Positions 1 to 9,817 of a stretch of 60,213 bases of DNA are shown here, piece after piece. This DNA is from Bacteroidota bacterium. Lineage in GTDB: Bacteria > Bacteroidota > Bacteroidia > Bacteroidales > FEN-979. A program made the position numbers and the translations under genes. Position 1 is the stretch's first letter; the number at the start of each line of letters is the position of its first letter. The stretch lies in the NCBI GenBank assembly GCA_026391715.1, contig JAPLDO010000078.1, forward strand, positions 1 through 60,213, written 5' to 3'. The notes beneath the pieces are model-generated. The model searched no databases and was not told the DNA's origin. It saw nothing but the letters and a program-made list of their open reading frames with translations.

Positions 1-190
1 CTTTTTCGCTAAGAGTGACCGCCTTCTGGCACCGTCACCCTTGGGGTTCATTCAGATTTTATTGCATAAAATCATGACCTGAACTCTTGCTTAAAATTTT
101 CACTCCGTTTGTTCCCGGTGGCATAAATTTTTTCTTAAACCACGGCGAGCCTGATGCCTAAAAAAGTCTGCAAGGCTTCAGCGTAACACA

Positions 191-637
191 ATGACAAAGA
201 TTACAGCACCAGTACTGAAGCCGACCAACGGCGGAGCATCCAAGGAAGAAAACGCAGTTCTTGCAGCTGCAAAAACGGTTCTCAACCCTGAAGAGAACAA
301 AACCGAAGAGCAAAAGCCGCTTCTGAAGGTCGAACCTGAAAAACCTATTGTTCCTGCTCCTGAACCAGTCAAGGAAATGACCCTGATGGAGAAGATCCTC
401 AAGGTCGAAAACCTACAGCTGGTCATCGAAAAAAGGGCGAAGCTGGTCCAGACCCGCAGCGAACTGGAAAGGTTCCAGACCGCATCCAATGATTTCAACT
501 GCTCTATGCGGCTGAATGACTCAGACGGAAATGTCTTCACCACCAGTTTCACCCCTGGCATCAAGAAAGTCATCGATTTTCTCAAATCATCGTTCGATGC
601 AAGCATCACCGATGTAGAGAATAAGATCACTTTTTAA
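191..637 (+). CDS. Hypothetical protein, charged N-terminus and coiled-coil-like middle
   Basis: I do not recognise this 148-residue protein. Residues 1-60 are low-complexity and rich in Pro, Glu, Lys and Ala. Residues 65-100 look helical and heptad-like (MEKILKVENLQLVIEKRAKL). The C-terminal 50 residues look like a small folded domain. There is no signal peptide, membrane segment or catalytic motif. The next gene lies about 190 bases downstream, and a strong hairpin terminator just after the stop separates it from the STAND array, so it is probably its own transcript. The ATG start has no clear Shine-Dalgarno sequence, as is usual in Bacteroidota. Confidence 0.6.
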   Translation: MTKITAPVLKPTNGGASKEENAVLAAAKTVLNPEENKTEEQKPLLKVEPEKPIVPAPEPVKEMTLMEKILKVENLQLVIEKRAKLVQTRSELERFQTASNDFNCSMRLNDSDGNVFTTSFTPGIKKVIDFLKSSFDASITDVENKITF

Positions 638-664
638 ACCTTTCGGTTCCATCAAGTGATTCAG

Positions 665-695
665 GCGTTCCGTCGCAAGACGGAACGCTTTTTTT
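665..695 (+). terminator. Intrinsic terminator
   Basis: A perfect 10-bp stem (665-674 with 679-688, sequence GCGTTCCGTC) closes on a GCAA tetraloop and is followed by seven T residues. It lies 28 bases after the stop of the 191-637 gene and should insulate the downstream array from upstream transcription. Confidence 0.85.
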
Positions 696-778
696 ATATT
701 CGCAAAGATGGCAAATAAACTAGTATTCGGAATTATTTATTGTCTTAACCCCGAATAAAGGACAAATAAGAAAAAATG

Positions 779-786
779 TATATTTG
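779..786 (+). promoter_or_regulatory. Bacteroidota-type -7 box (TATATTTG)
   Basis: The sequence matches the TAnnTTTG -7 consensus and lies 38 bases before the ATG at 825. No good TTTG -33 element is seen at the usual spacing. It could drive the RyR-AAA+/SLOG pair and perhaps the genes beyond it. Confidence 0.4.
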
Positions 787-824
787 TCTAGCATTTGTGA
801 TGAAAAAACAATAAAAATAGTTCA

Positions 825-3476
825 ATGAAAACCCGAAAAGATTTACTGATTACTGGTGATTCTGTAATCGATCATCACCTTTTAAAAGGAAATAAAACCG
901 AAGCCTCGGGACAGGAGAGCATTGGAACGTCGTTCACACAGACTTTCGGAGGAGCAAAACTCACTTTCGAGTTAATTGAGAAGTTTGTTTGTAAAATAAA
1001 CGAAGACACCCCGATAAAAAAAGGAGAGACCGGGCCAGCCTGTTATTGGCCTTTCATAGAGGCACCATCCCTTTATACTTCCCAGGGAACAGTGCGTGAT
1101 TCCTACCTGAGATGGGAGGTTACGGAAAAAGAAAAGGATGGGAAAAAGGAATATCAGTGCCGCCTTAGCGAGAAGCTTGGGTTTGGCGGTCAACCTGAAA
1201 CGAAAGAAGACGATTGGTTCAAGGTAGATGAGAAACTAAAGGACAAGGAGTACAATACAATTGTGATTGATGAGGCAGGCATCGGATTCAGAAATCGCAA
1301 AGCAGCATGGCCTGATTTCGACAAAGCTGACAATATTATCCTTAAAACAACTTTTCCCCTTTGTGAAGGCGTTTTGTGGGATGAACTCGTAAAGCATAAA
1401 CAAAAGCTTATCACCATCGTCAATCTCACTCAGATCAAGCACTACAACATTAAAGTCAGTAGTGGCATTTCATGGGAACAAACAGCTTTGGATATTGTGT
1501 ATGGCTTGCATAAGGATGCAACATTAAAAAACTTACTCAAATCCAAAGAGGTGATCATAACCATTGGATCTGCAGGGGCCATTATCATTAAGACGGACAG
1601 TGATCCTGCTGCAAATGAGTATACACTTGTTTTCGATCCCCAGTTTATGGAAAATGAGTGGGAAGAGACAAATATGAAAGAAATAATAAACCAGATAGGG
1701 CACGGGAGTTCTTTTCTGGCTGGCTTCACAGCATCTGTAAGTTTAAAAGAATTAAGTACTGCAGATAGTGTCAAAGTTGGACTGAATACCATGACGGCTG
1801 CTATGCTGAATGGTGTTTTTAAGTTAAATGAAAAATATTTATTCCAGCCAGCCGATCTGTCGACAGCGTTAAAGGAAAAATTCAAAAAACGGTATTACTC
1901 CTCTGCATATGTTCCCTCACCTGCATGGGCCCAGGGTCTGGCCTATTTGCAAAATCCGGAATGGTCAATTCTTGAGAATAATTATGATAATAAAAACGGG
2001 AAAGAGTATATACCCAAACCAGACTTGTTCCCATTGGCTTTTTCACTGGCAGAAATCGGAATTGACAACCTTCACTATGCACCAAGGCTGGCATTGGGAA
2101 GTGTAACCCTTTTCGATCGAAACGAGATTGAAAACATGAGAAATATCCGAAGGCAGGTCGATTTTTATGACCATTATGAGAACGGTAAAAAACCTTTGAA
2201 TATCAGCGTTTTTGGCCCTCCGGGAGCTGGAAAATCTTTTATCGTTAAAGCAATGGCCAGCAGTATGTTTGAAGGAAAAAAGACCAAACCGTCCTTTCTG
2301 ACTTTTAATCTTTCGCAATTCAAAGATGAATCTGAACTGCCTGGAGCTTTTCATTCTATACGGGACGAAGTTCTGAAAGGAAAACTTCCAATAGTTTTTT
2401 GGGATGAGTTTGATTCCAATGATTACGGATGGCTGAAAAGCCTGATTGCCCCTATGCAGGATGGCGAATTCCAGGAAGGGAAAGAAGTTCATCCCATTGG
2501 AAAAGCAATTTTTGTTTTTGCAGGTGGAATGACTTATACCATGCAGCATTTTGCCGATAAAATGGAAAAACCAGAATATGTCGGCAGGAAGGGTCCTGAT
2601 TTTTTAAGCAGGATCAATTGCTCACTCAACGTTTTTGGTCCGAACAGGAAGCCTTTCTATGACGTAAAAACCAAACAATGGATAAAAGAAGGTGATGAAA
2701 AGGATAACTGTTTTTCAATCAGGCGTGCACTTTTTATCCGTCAGCTCTTAGGTTCCGGGGACAAACCAATTCATATAGACCTACAGTTGTTAAGGACAAT
2801 CATAGAGGTTAACTGTTATAAGAACGGTTCCCGCGGATTGGAGCGATTATTGAAAAACCTGGCAGTTCAGAACAGCAGGAAAATTGAACGGTCTGATTTG
2901 CCCTCAACAGAGATTATTCAGATGAATGTGGATTATGATGATTTTATGAACAAGCTATCAGACGAATCCAGTGCTGAAAATATGGTATTTGAAAAAATTG
3001 CAGTATCCGTTCATAATGCATGGCTTGAGAAAAGTGTCGCACATTCGGTTTACTACAAGCAATATAACGACCTGAGCTATGACATGAGAATTGATAATAT
3101 CTCAGCGGCTAAGAGGATTAAGGAGGTAATTGAGAAAACGGGGAAATTCATTTTGATATCCCAGCCGCAGTTAAAATCAAGAATGCTTGCTGATGCTAAA
3201 ACGGATTTTGACAAGTATTTAGAAGGGAATGCCGCATTGGATAAATTGGCTGAATGGGAGCATAAGGGCTGGATGAAAACCAGGGAGTCCGCCAATTGGA
3301 AACCTGGCAAACGAAGTGATTATCATAAAATACACAACTGCATGGTTCCCTTTAGCAAACTGGACATCGGAATAAAGGACAGAGCCAAGCAAAAGGAGAA
3401 GAATAAGGACCGTGACTCTCTGAAAAAATACACTTCAATGTTGGAAGGCAGCGGATTTACGATTACCATTAAGTAA
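825..3476 (+). CDS. PfkB-like / AAA+ ATPase / RyR-domain protein
   Basis: This 883-residue protein has three parts. Residues 1-330 resemble a ribokinase/PfkB fold: a GDSVIDHHL start, FGGA at 41-44 and a GHGSSFLAGF block at 292-301 where active PfkB kinases have GAGD; the catalytic Asp position is Ser here, so the domain may bind a ligand without phosphorylating it. Residues 455-640 are an AAA+ ATPase with Walker A GPPGAGKS (464-471) and Walker B VFWDEFD (524-530). Residues 722-860 contain two RyR-like segments; the second has EHKGWMKTR, a GKRSD segment, and an H-x5-P-x3-L-then-KDR pattern. RyR domains in prokaryotes are known mainly from nucleotide-signal conflict systems. The gene lies 13 bases from the SLOG/SLATT gene, which suggests one operon. 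Domain calls are by eye; AAA+ is certain, RyR likely, PfkB-like probable. Confidence 0.8.
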   Translation: MKTRKDLLITGDSVIDHHLLKGNKTEASGQESIGTSFTQTFGGAKLTFELIEKFVCKINEDTPIKKGETGPACYWPFIEAPSLYTSQGTVRDSYLRWEVTEKEKDGKKEYQCRLSEKLGFGGQPETKEDDWFKVDEKLKDKEYNTIVIDEAGIGFRNRKAAWPDFDKADNIILKTTFPLCEGVLWDELVKHKQKLITIVNLTQIKHYNIKVSSGISWEQTALDIVYGLHKDATLKNLLKSKEVIITIGSAGAIIIKTDSDPAANEYTLVFDPQFMENEWEETNMKEIINQIGHGSSFLAGFTASVSLKELSTADSVKVGLNTMTAAMLNGVFKLNEKYLFQPADLSTALKEKFKKRYYSSAYVPSPAWAQGLAYLQNPEWSILENNYDNKNGKEYIPKPDLFPLAFSLAEIGIDNLHYAPRLALGSVTLFDRNEIENMRNIRRQVDFYDHYENGKKPLNISVFGPPGAGKSFIVKAMASSMFEGKKTKPSFLTFNLSQFKDESELPGAFHSIRDEVLKGKLPIVFWDEFDSNDYGWLKSLIAPMQDGEFQEGKEVHPIGKAIFVFAGGMTYTMQHFADKMEKPEYVGRKGPDFLSRINCSLNVFGPNRKPFYDVKTKQWIKEGDEKDNCFSIRRALFIRQLLGSGDKPIHIDLQLLRTIIEVNCYKNGSRGLERLLKNLAVQNSRKIERSDLPSTEIIQMNVDYDDFMNKLSDESSAENMVFEKIAVSVHNAWLEKSVAHSVYYKQYNDLSYDMRIDNISAAKRIKEVIEKTGKFILISQPQLKSRMLADAKTDFDKYLEGNAALDKLAEWEHKGWMKTRESANWKPGKRSDYHKIHNCMVPFSKLDIGIKDRAKQKEKNKDRDSLKKYTSMLEGSGFTITIK

Positions 3477-3489
3477 TAAAGACATTTTC

Positions 3490-5346
3490 ATGAAGGAACA
3501 GGCAAACACTACAGTTTCTCATTTTGTAAATGATCCTAAACCTGTTCCTTATACCTTGAGGATTGGAGTGACCGGTCATCGGAACCTTGCAAACCCGGAT
3601 GCAGTGGCTGAAGCAGTTGAACAGTCGTTGATAAAGATTAAACGGGCATTGGAACGAGGAGTGATCGACCCGCATCAGCCAAAAACAGCGAGGCAAACAA
3701 AGTGGCAATGTCTTGAAAGCCATTTTGCTTGGAAAGTAAAACAGACGCTGGCGAGCCTCAAAATCGTACCTCGTGAGACAGCATTAGATAGACGCACCCC
3801 CTTATATTGGCAAGTTATCTCCTCCCTGGCTAAAGGCGCTGACCGGATCGTTGCCCGGGCAGCGATAGATAAGCTTGATGCCATCCTGGAAGCAGTATTT
3901 CCATTCCCTGTGGATAAATACAAAGAGGATTTTAAGCATCCCGATGATCTTGGTGAATTCAATGGGTTATTTGAAAAAGCCACGAACTATCAGGCACTTC
4001 ATGACCCCTCCTTCAACACTATGAGTGCATGTGAAGAGGGTTACGAACTTGCAGGCAAAGATGTTGTAGATTCATGCGAAATTCTTATCGCCGTGTGGAA
4101 CGGACAACCTGCAAGGGGAAAAGGAGGCACAGCTGAAATCGTTGAATATGCCTGCTCTATAAAACGCCTGGTATTATGGATAAACGCGGATGACCCAAGT
4201 TCCCTGCCAAGGATTTTATCTGAGGTTGAAAAAGTCAGAGATAAAATTGATATAAGCATTGTCAAATCTATTAGAACAGTGACCCGGCCTCTCCCTAAAA
4301 TAGCGTCAGGTTGGTCATCCCGGTTTATGCAAGTCGTAGAATACAACAGGGACAGCGCTTTCAAACAAAGAGGGTTTGACGTGGTATTCGATCGTAACTG
4401 GACCTTCTTGGAAATGACAAGGGTCAAAACCAATCTCATTCCAGAATATTTACATCCTACCTTGAATTTTCTGCTTCCACATTACTCCAGGGCAGATTTT
4501 TTAGCAATTTGTTATCAAAAATTACATATCCGGGCAGCTACCTGGTTATACCGTTTAGCGGCATTTTCAGTTACCATTGCTGTTCTGCAAGTGCTTTTTA
4601 TTCCAGACCAAACTGAATGGATTGCATTTGAAATTATTGCTTTGATCGGAGCAGTGGTTTGGTTTCGTTTGAGCCTGCTGGAGAACTGGCACGAGAAATG
4701 GCTTGATTACCGTCACTTGGCCGAACGACTGAGGATGCTTTCCTTTACTTCATTAATGGGATACACTCCGGCTTCCTCATTGACATTGCAAAATCAGCAA
4801 TTACCTTTTTACCCGGGCCCGGGAGGCTGGGTGCTGGATGTGTATGATAAAATAAAACAGGATCTTCCCCCGGCCAACATTCCGCATGACAAATTAAATA
4901 ATGTCAGGCAATTTATTTTATCAGCATGGATCTCGGATCAGGCAATATATCATGAGGGTAATTCGAATAAAAAGGCACACAATGCCATGAAGGACCATAA
5001 ACGCATTGGCGTCATGCTTGCTGTCATAATTGTCGCAGCAACAATGCACCTGTTGAAGCTAGTAAATTATCAGCCGTTTGAATATTTCATTATCGCGTTG
5101 GTTATTATTCTACCTGCATTTGCAGCCGCCCAGCATGCTATTGGCGGTATCCATGATTTTGAACGAATCGCCGCCAGATCTTCAGGGATGAGGGAAATTC
5201 TATTAAGCATTGAAGGCAGCATCAAAAAGGCAGATAATTGGGAAGAGTTAAGAAAAGAGATCCAACGTGCAGAAGATATCATGTCGACAGAAAATCACGA
5301 ATGGTGTGTATCCTTAAGTTTCAGACGAATCGATTTACCTGTATAA
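3490..5346 (+). CDS. SLOG domain plus four-TM SLATT-like membrane protein
   Basis: The 618-residue protein begins with a SLOG (Rossmann-like nucleotide-binding) domain: GVTGHR at 26-31, GADRIVARAA at 116-125 and AVWNGQPARGKGGTAE at about 201-216. Four hydrophobic helices follow in two pairs (about 354-371 with 377-397, and 506-524 with 531-549). The first pair is followed by HEKWLDYRHLAERLRML (401-417), a pattern typical of SLATT-type membrane effector domains. SLOG domains bind nucleotide ligands such as ADP-ribose derivatives in Thoeris ThsA and TRPM channels. By inference this is a ligand-gated membrane-damaging effector. It directly follows the RyR-AAA+ gene, which may sense or regulate with it. 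SLOG is secure, SLATT is probable, and the ligand is unknown. Confidence 0.8.
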   Translation: MKEQANTTVSHFVNDPKPVPYTLRIGVTGHRNLANPDAVAEAVEQSLIKIKRALERGVIDPHQPKTARQTKWQCLESHFAWKVKQTLASLKIVPRETALDRRTPLYWQVISSLAKGADRIVARAAIDKLDAILEAVFPFPVDKYKEDFKHPDDLGEFNGLFEKATNYQALHDPSFNTMSACEEGYELAGKDVVDSCEILIAVWNGQPARGKGGTAEIVEYACSIKRLVLWINADDPSSLPRILSEVEKVRDKIDISIVKSIRTVTRPLPKIASGWSSRFMQVVEYNRDSAFKQRGFDVVFDRNWTFLEMTRVKTNLIPEYLHPTLNFLLPHYSRADFLAICYQKLHIRAATWLYRLAAFSVTIAVLQVLFIPDQTEWIAFEIIALIGAVVWFRLSLLENWHEKWLDYRHLAERLRMLSFTSLMGYTPASSLTLQNQQLPFYPGPGGWVLDVYDKIKQDLPPANIPHDKLNNVRQFILSAWISDQAIYHEGNSNKKAHNAMKDHKRIGVMLAVIIVAATMHLLKLVNYQPFEYFIIALVIILPAFAAAQHAIGGIHDFERIAARSSGMREILLSIEGSIKKADNWEELRKEIQRAEDIMSTENHEWCVSLSFRRIDLPV

Positions 5347-5736
5347 CCCAATGGTGAAAAAAACATTTGGAGACGGTTGCGCATGTTGGCACGCAGGTGC
5401 AAAACCGTCATCTTCTAACAATATAAGTCCCGATGAAAGGGTCAAAGTGCTTGACTATGAAGTTCTGGCCACATCAATACTTAACAGGTTGCTTTTTAAG
5501 TGCGAAGTTGTGAAATTATTCGGTAAATCATACTGTATAGAGAACAGAAAGACAATCTTTGAAAATGCCATTTTTGATGTTTTTTTCTTTGCAATCCCAT
5601 GGCTATCGGATCAGAAATTAACGATGCAGATTTCCTTACATTCTTATTTACCGAAAACCTGCATTTGTAATTACCGCTTACACTTGGTTAACTGACTCCA
5701 AAATATTTTCTCACGAACAACCAAAAATAAAAGATT
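5347..5736 (+). other. Intergenic region with a hairpin, no convincing gene
   Basis: About 390 bases separate the SLOG/SLATT gene from the TIR-STAND gene. An imperfect cruciform (GACGGTT at 5372-5378 with AACCGTC at 5403-5409, plus an inner TGCG/CGCA) is present without a T tract. An open frame at 5351-5695 (114 residues) has Cys- and Phe-rich, low-quality coding content and no recognisable domain; I do not call it a gene. No clear promoter box is seen. Confidence 0.4.
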
Positions 5737-8700
5737 ATGATATTCATCAGTTACCGTAAAGAGGACGCTGAAGACCTGGCTAGGTCGTTAGCTGAAAAGC
5801 TGGCCGTGTTATTTGGCAAAGAATACATCTTTCTTGACAGAGATCAAATTCAACCTGGTGATAGTTGGCGAAAGGAGATTGATTTGGCATTGTCCAAGGC
5901 ATTGGTTGTATTAGCTGTGATCGGCCGGCGATGGCTTACAACTTATGACGATTTTGGGCGAAGGCGAATTGATCGCGAAGATGACGTACTGGCCTATGAG
6001 CTATCCACAGCAATAGAGGCAATGAACAGAGGGATCGTAATAATTCCGCTGTATTTGCACGGGATGGAACCATTGAAACCAGAGGCATTCCCCTCTCGGC
6101 TCGTTGGACTTGCAGGTCCGCAGGGGATAAAATTCGACATTGACCGAGATATAAATTCGCTTGTTTCAAAGCTTGAGAAGATTCCCGGTCTCAGCAGGAA
6201 GAACTATCCATCAGAACCGAAGAGTGATGATAGCGCGTCCACAAAGAAAAGTAAACCATGGTGTATTCCGGACTCAATCGGATCCCTTTTCAAGGGACGC
6301 GAAGAAGCAGTGCATGATCTACGACAAAGATTTCTTCAGGATCATGCAAAAAACCTCAATAATACCCTGTTGCGACAGGTTATAACCGGCCTTGGTGGTA
6401 TAGGTAAAACCAGGCTTGCTATTGAGTATGCCTGGGAATATCACGACAGTTATTCAGCCCTTTTATTTGTTGTAGGCGACACACCTGCCCAACTCCGACG
6501 CAGTATGGCTGAATTATCAATCCCGGAAATCTTAAACCTGCAGGAGTGGAAATACTCCGAGGAAGAGGTACGGATGGCCGCTGTAATCAGATGGCTTTAT
6601 GATAATCCTGGCTGGCTATTGATCATTGACAATGCAGATGGCCATGAGAGTGTGGATGCTGTCCAGCATCTGCTGGCAAGTCTGCGTGGTGGGCATGTCA
6701 TCATCACTTCAAGGAATAGCTCGTGGAACAAGTCTGTCACCAAGTGCGGCCTAGATGTCCTGCTTCCAGAAGCCGCAAAGACTTTTCTGCTTGCCCGCAC
6801 CAACGATGAACGACGCAAGACACCTCAGGACGAAGATGTCGCCCTGGAACTTGCTACGGAATTGGGGGGGTTGGCTTTGGCGCTCGAGCAGGCAGGCGCC
6901 TATATCCAGAACCGGGATGGCGGGTTATCCCTAGCCGAGTATCTGGAGCGTTGGCGTGAAGGCCGTCAACAAGTTCTTGCCTGGTGCGATCCATCAGTGA
7001 TGCAATATGCCAGGAGTGTCGCAATTACATGGGAAACCACGATGTGTGCCTTAAGCCCTGCTGCACTGACGCTATTTCGCATCTTGTCCTGGTTTGCACC
7101 CGACCCAATTCCGCGATCCATGGTATCTAACCCAGGTGTTCTGAAAATTATCAGACAAGCCGTGGACGCATCACAGTTCACTTGCGGAGAAATTGATCCC
7201 GAACAAGCGTTAAGTGAATTAATTGCCTATTCAATGACGAAAAAAGTTGATGAACAAGGTATTGCCTGCGTTGGCTTGCACCGGGTGGTGCTACAGATCA
7301 TGCGGGAAAGGATGCCCCTTGAAGCGAAAGGACCCACCATCGTTGCTGCCGCCCAGGTACTTGTGCTGTTTGCACCCAAAGAATCTTACAGACATGAGAA
7401 TTGGAAGGACTGGCGATTACTTATTTCTCATACTGAAATGATCTGGAGGGTAATGACCTCCCTTCCCGAGGAATATTGGGACCTGGAATTGATGAAAATG
7501 CTTGCGCTTTATTACATGGGGCAAGAGCGAAATGAGGAGGGCGTCCCAATCCAGCGCGAAGTCCTCCGGTTGGTCCAAAAACATTATCCATCTGATCATC
7601 CGGAAATTTACCTTGCAGAAAACGATCTCGCGCTTATGCTTGACAATTCTGCTGAAGATGAAAGGGAGTCCCTCTATAAGGCTGCTTTGGTTGGACGACG
7701 CAGTGTGCATGCGGAGGAAAGTGAGGAGGTCGCAGAAACCTTGCATAACTATGGCTGTTTCCTCAATAGTTGTGGTCGTGTTACTGAGGCTGAACAATTA
7801 ATTCGACAGGCATTAAATACCCATGCGAAAGTAAATGGGAAGTTACATTGGCGTACACTAATGGCAGAGTCTAGTTTGGCCAGTATTCTTTTTGCCATGG
7901 GAGAAGTGGCTCAAGCAGAGACTATAATTTGCTCACTAATAGAGAATAAAAGACTAGCAATGGGCGAGGATCATCATGACACTTTAGATAGTCTTTCTTT
8001 TCTCGCAAGTCTCTATGAAAACAAAGGTGATTATTCCAATGCTATAAAACTACTCAACCAAATATACGAAACCAGAAATCGTGTGATGGGACAGCAACAT
8101 CCTAGCACAATTAAGGCCTTGACTGACTTAGCATATTTTTTTTGTAGAATTGATAATTGCACAAAGGCTGAATTATTACTCAAACAATCCTTGGAAATAT
8201 GTGAACGAATGCATGGTATTAATCACTACTACACATATAATTCAATGAACGATCTGGCACAATACTATAGTCATGTTGAAGATTATGCACATGCCGAACC
8301 TCTTTATCATAGGGCAGTTGAAGGTATGAAAAAGGTTCGTGGGCATGCCCATCCTGAAACATTAATGATGATAAGTAATCTCGCCCAATTATTGCATCTC
8401 AGGGGGAAAAACTCTGAGGCCGAGTTACTGTTTAAAGACGTAATGAACACTCATGAACGGGAACGTGGGTCAACTCACCAAATGACGTTAACAAGCATGA
8501 ATAGATTGGCCATGTTTTTTAATGACATTGATGATGAAATGAGCGCTGAGAAGATGTATCGGAATGCTCTTAAAGGATTGGAAACGAAACGAGGGATGGA
8601 TCATCGTGATACATTGACAGTTGTTGGCAACCTTGCAGAATTAAAGCGAAAAAATGGAGATTACACAGAGGCTGAAGCATTGTTCAGAAGAATTGTCGAA

Positions 8701-9603
8701 ACGAATAAACGGCTATACGGGCCTGACCATCTGATGACCTATAACAGTATGAACACATTGGGTTTGTATTTCGCAAGGACAAGTAATTTTAGTTTAGCTG
8801 AAGAGAATTACCGCCAAGCCCTAGAAGGAAAACAACGTATTCAGGGCCCAAAGCATCCTGAAACGCTTACACTTATGAACAATCTTGCTGATTTACTATG
8901 TAAGAAAGGCGATCATGCCCAATCGGGTGATTTATTTCGCAAAGTGCTTGAAACAAATGAGCATGAGTTAGGTCAGGAGCATCCAGATACATTATCAAGT
9001 TTGCTGAACTTGGCGGAATTATTGGAAAAGGCCGGTAATTCAGAAGAGTCATTAAAGTTTCGTGACATTTACATTGAAAGGATGATTGTAAAGCGTGACT
9101 CTGCCAGTCTAATCTCGCTTCGGAGCCTTGCTTTGCAATTCTATTTAAAATGTGATTATAAACGTGCAGAAGAACTTCTACACAATCTTTTAAATAAAGA
9201 CTTTGAAATACCAGGCACATGCTGCCACCTGGCCCGTATATATCTCATAATGGAAAAAGAAAAGGAAGCACGGGAGGTAGTGGAAAAGGCCTGGGTTTGT
9301 CGAAATGAAGCAAAACCCTATATTTTGCCCCGAATTTTATTCTTTAAAATAATTTTTTCCATGCTAGACGCTACGGCATCCTCACAGTTCCTTTCTGAAA
9401 TAAAACATCTTTTGAAACATGAAAGTGCTGTCAATGAATGGAAAATTCAACCTGTTTTAAATCAACTTAAAGGACGATTGGATTCGAAAAGTCTTGATTT
9501 TTTAGAGGCTCTTGCGATTGCTCTTGGGGACCGTAAAGAGATATCAAATCTTGATCATTTCCTTCAATGGCAAGCCGTTCAGCCAAAAATGATAACGGAT
9601 TAA
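5737..9603 (+). CDS. TIR-NB-ARC-TPR STAND protein (bacterial NLR-like)
   Basis: This 1288-residue protein starts at once with a TIR domain: MIFISYRKED, then FLDRDQIQPGDSWRKEI (32-48), a VIGRRWL strand, and Glu88 in AYELSTAIE, the likely NADase catalytic Glu. An NB-ARC-type STAND ATPase follows, with Walker A GLGGIGKT (218-225), Walker B LLIIDNAD near 294-301 and a GLALAL block near 384 matching the GLPL motif. From about residue 600 to 1150 there are about eleven 42-residue kinesin-light-chain-type TPRs. Family logic: the TPR end senses an invader or modified host protein, the ATPase oligomerises, and the TIR consumes NAD+ or makes a cyclic ADP-ribose signal. The second half is visibly more A+T-rich than the first, which suggests a modular origin. 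The trigger is unknown. Confidence 0.88.
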   Translation: MIFISYRKEDAEDLARSLAEKLAVLFGKEYIFLDRDQIQPGDSWRKEIDLALSKALVVLAVIGRRWLTTYDDFGRRRIDREDDVLAYELSTAIEAMNRGIVIIPLYLHGMEPLKPEAFPSRLVGLAGPQGIKFDIDRDINSLVSKLEKIPGLSRKNYPSEPKSDDSASTKKSKPWCIPDSIGSLFKGREEAVHDLRQRFLQDHAKNLNNTLLRQVITGLGGIGKTRLAIEYAWEYHDSYSALLFVVGDTPAQLRRSMAELSIPEILNLQEWKYSEEEVRMAAVIRWLYDNPGWLLIIDNADGHESVDAVQHLLASLRGGHVIITSRNSSWNKSVTKCGLDVLLPEAAKTFLLARTNDERRKTPQDEDVALELATELGGLALALEQAGAYIQNRDGGLSLAEYLERWREGRQQVLAWCDPSVMQYARSVAITWETTMCALSPAALTLFRILSWFAPDPIPRSMVSNPGVLKIIRQAVDASQFTCGEIDPEQALSELIAYSMTKKVDEQGIACVGLHRVVLQIMRERMPLEAKGPTIVAAAQVLVLFAPKESYRHENWKDWRLLISHTEMIWRVMTSLPEEYWDLELMKMLALYYMGQERNEEGVPIQREVLRLVQKHYPSDHPEIYLAENDLALMLDNSAEDERESLYKAALVGRRSVHAEESEEVAETLHNYGCFLNSCGRVTEAEQLIRQALNTHAKVNGKLHWRTLMAESSLASILFAMGEVAQAETIICSLIENKRLAMGEDHHDTLDSLSFLASLYENKGDYSNAIKLLNQIYETRNRVMGQQHPSTIKALTDLAYFFCRIDNCTKAELLLKQSLEICERMHGINHYYTYNSMNDLAQYYSHVEDYAHAEPLYHRAVEGMKKVRGHAHPETLMMISNLAQLLHLRGKNSEAELLFKDVMNTHERERGSTHQMTLTSMNRLAMFFNDIDDEMSAEKMYRNALKGLETKRGMDHRDTLTVVGNLAELKRKNGDYTEAEALFRRIVETNKRLYGPDHLMTYNSMNTLGLYFARTSNFSLAEENYRQALEGKQRIQGPKHPETLTLMNNLADLLCKKGDHAQSGDLFRKVLETNEHELGQEHPDTLSSLLNLAELLEKAGNSEESLKFRDIYIERMIVKRDSASLISLRSLALQFYLKCDYKRAEELLHNLLNKDFEIPGTCCHLARIYLIMEKEKEAREVVEKAWVCRNEAKPYILPRILFFKIIFSMLDATASSQFLSEIKHLLKHESAVNEWKIQPVLNQLKGRLDSKSLDFLEALAIALGDRKEISNLDHFLQWQAVQPKMITD

Positions 9604-9817
9604 TAACACTAAAATTTTCGTTTCCTGTTCAATAAAATGTAATTTTATGATTTAACCTTTCATGCTTTTTCACTTTATCATCAGGTGATCTTTTGTTTCC
9701 TGCCATTACAGGACGATTGTTTTTTTTATACGGTATTTGAATCAAGAAAAATAAGATTATCCCAAAACTTTCGCACTTGAACCAAATTCAGAGATAAAAA
9801 CATTAATATTTGAACAG

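Noticed and set aside
2043-2549. Minus-strand ORF of 168 residues in the AAA+ gene
   Set aside because: It is a shadow frame opposite the Walker A and B region of the clear AAA+ coding sequence.
5351-5695. ORF of 114 residues after the SLOG gene
   Set aside because: Composition is poor, no domain is visible, and it begins in a hairpin region; treated as intergenic.
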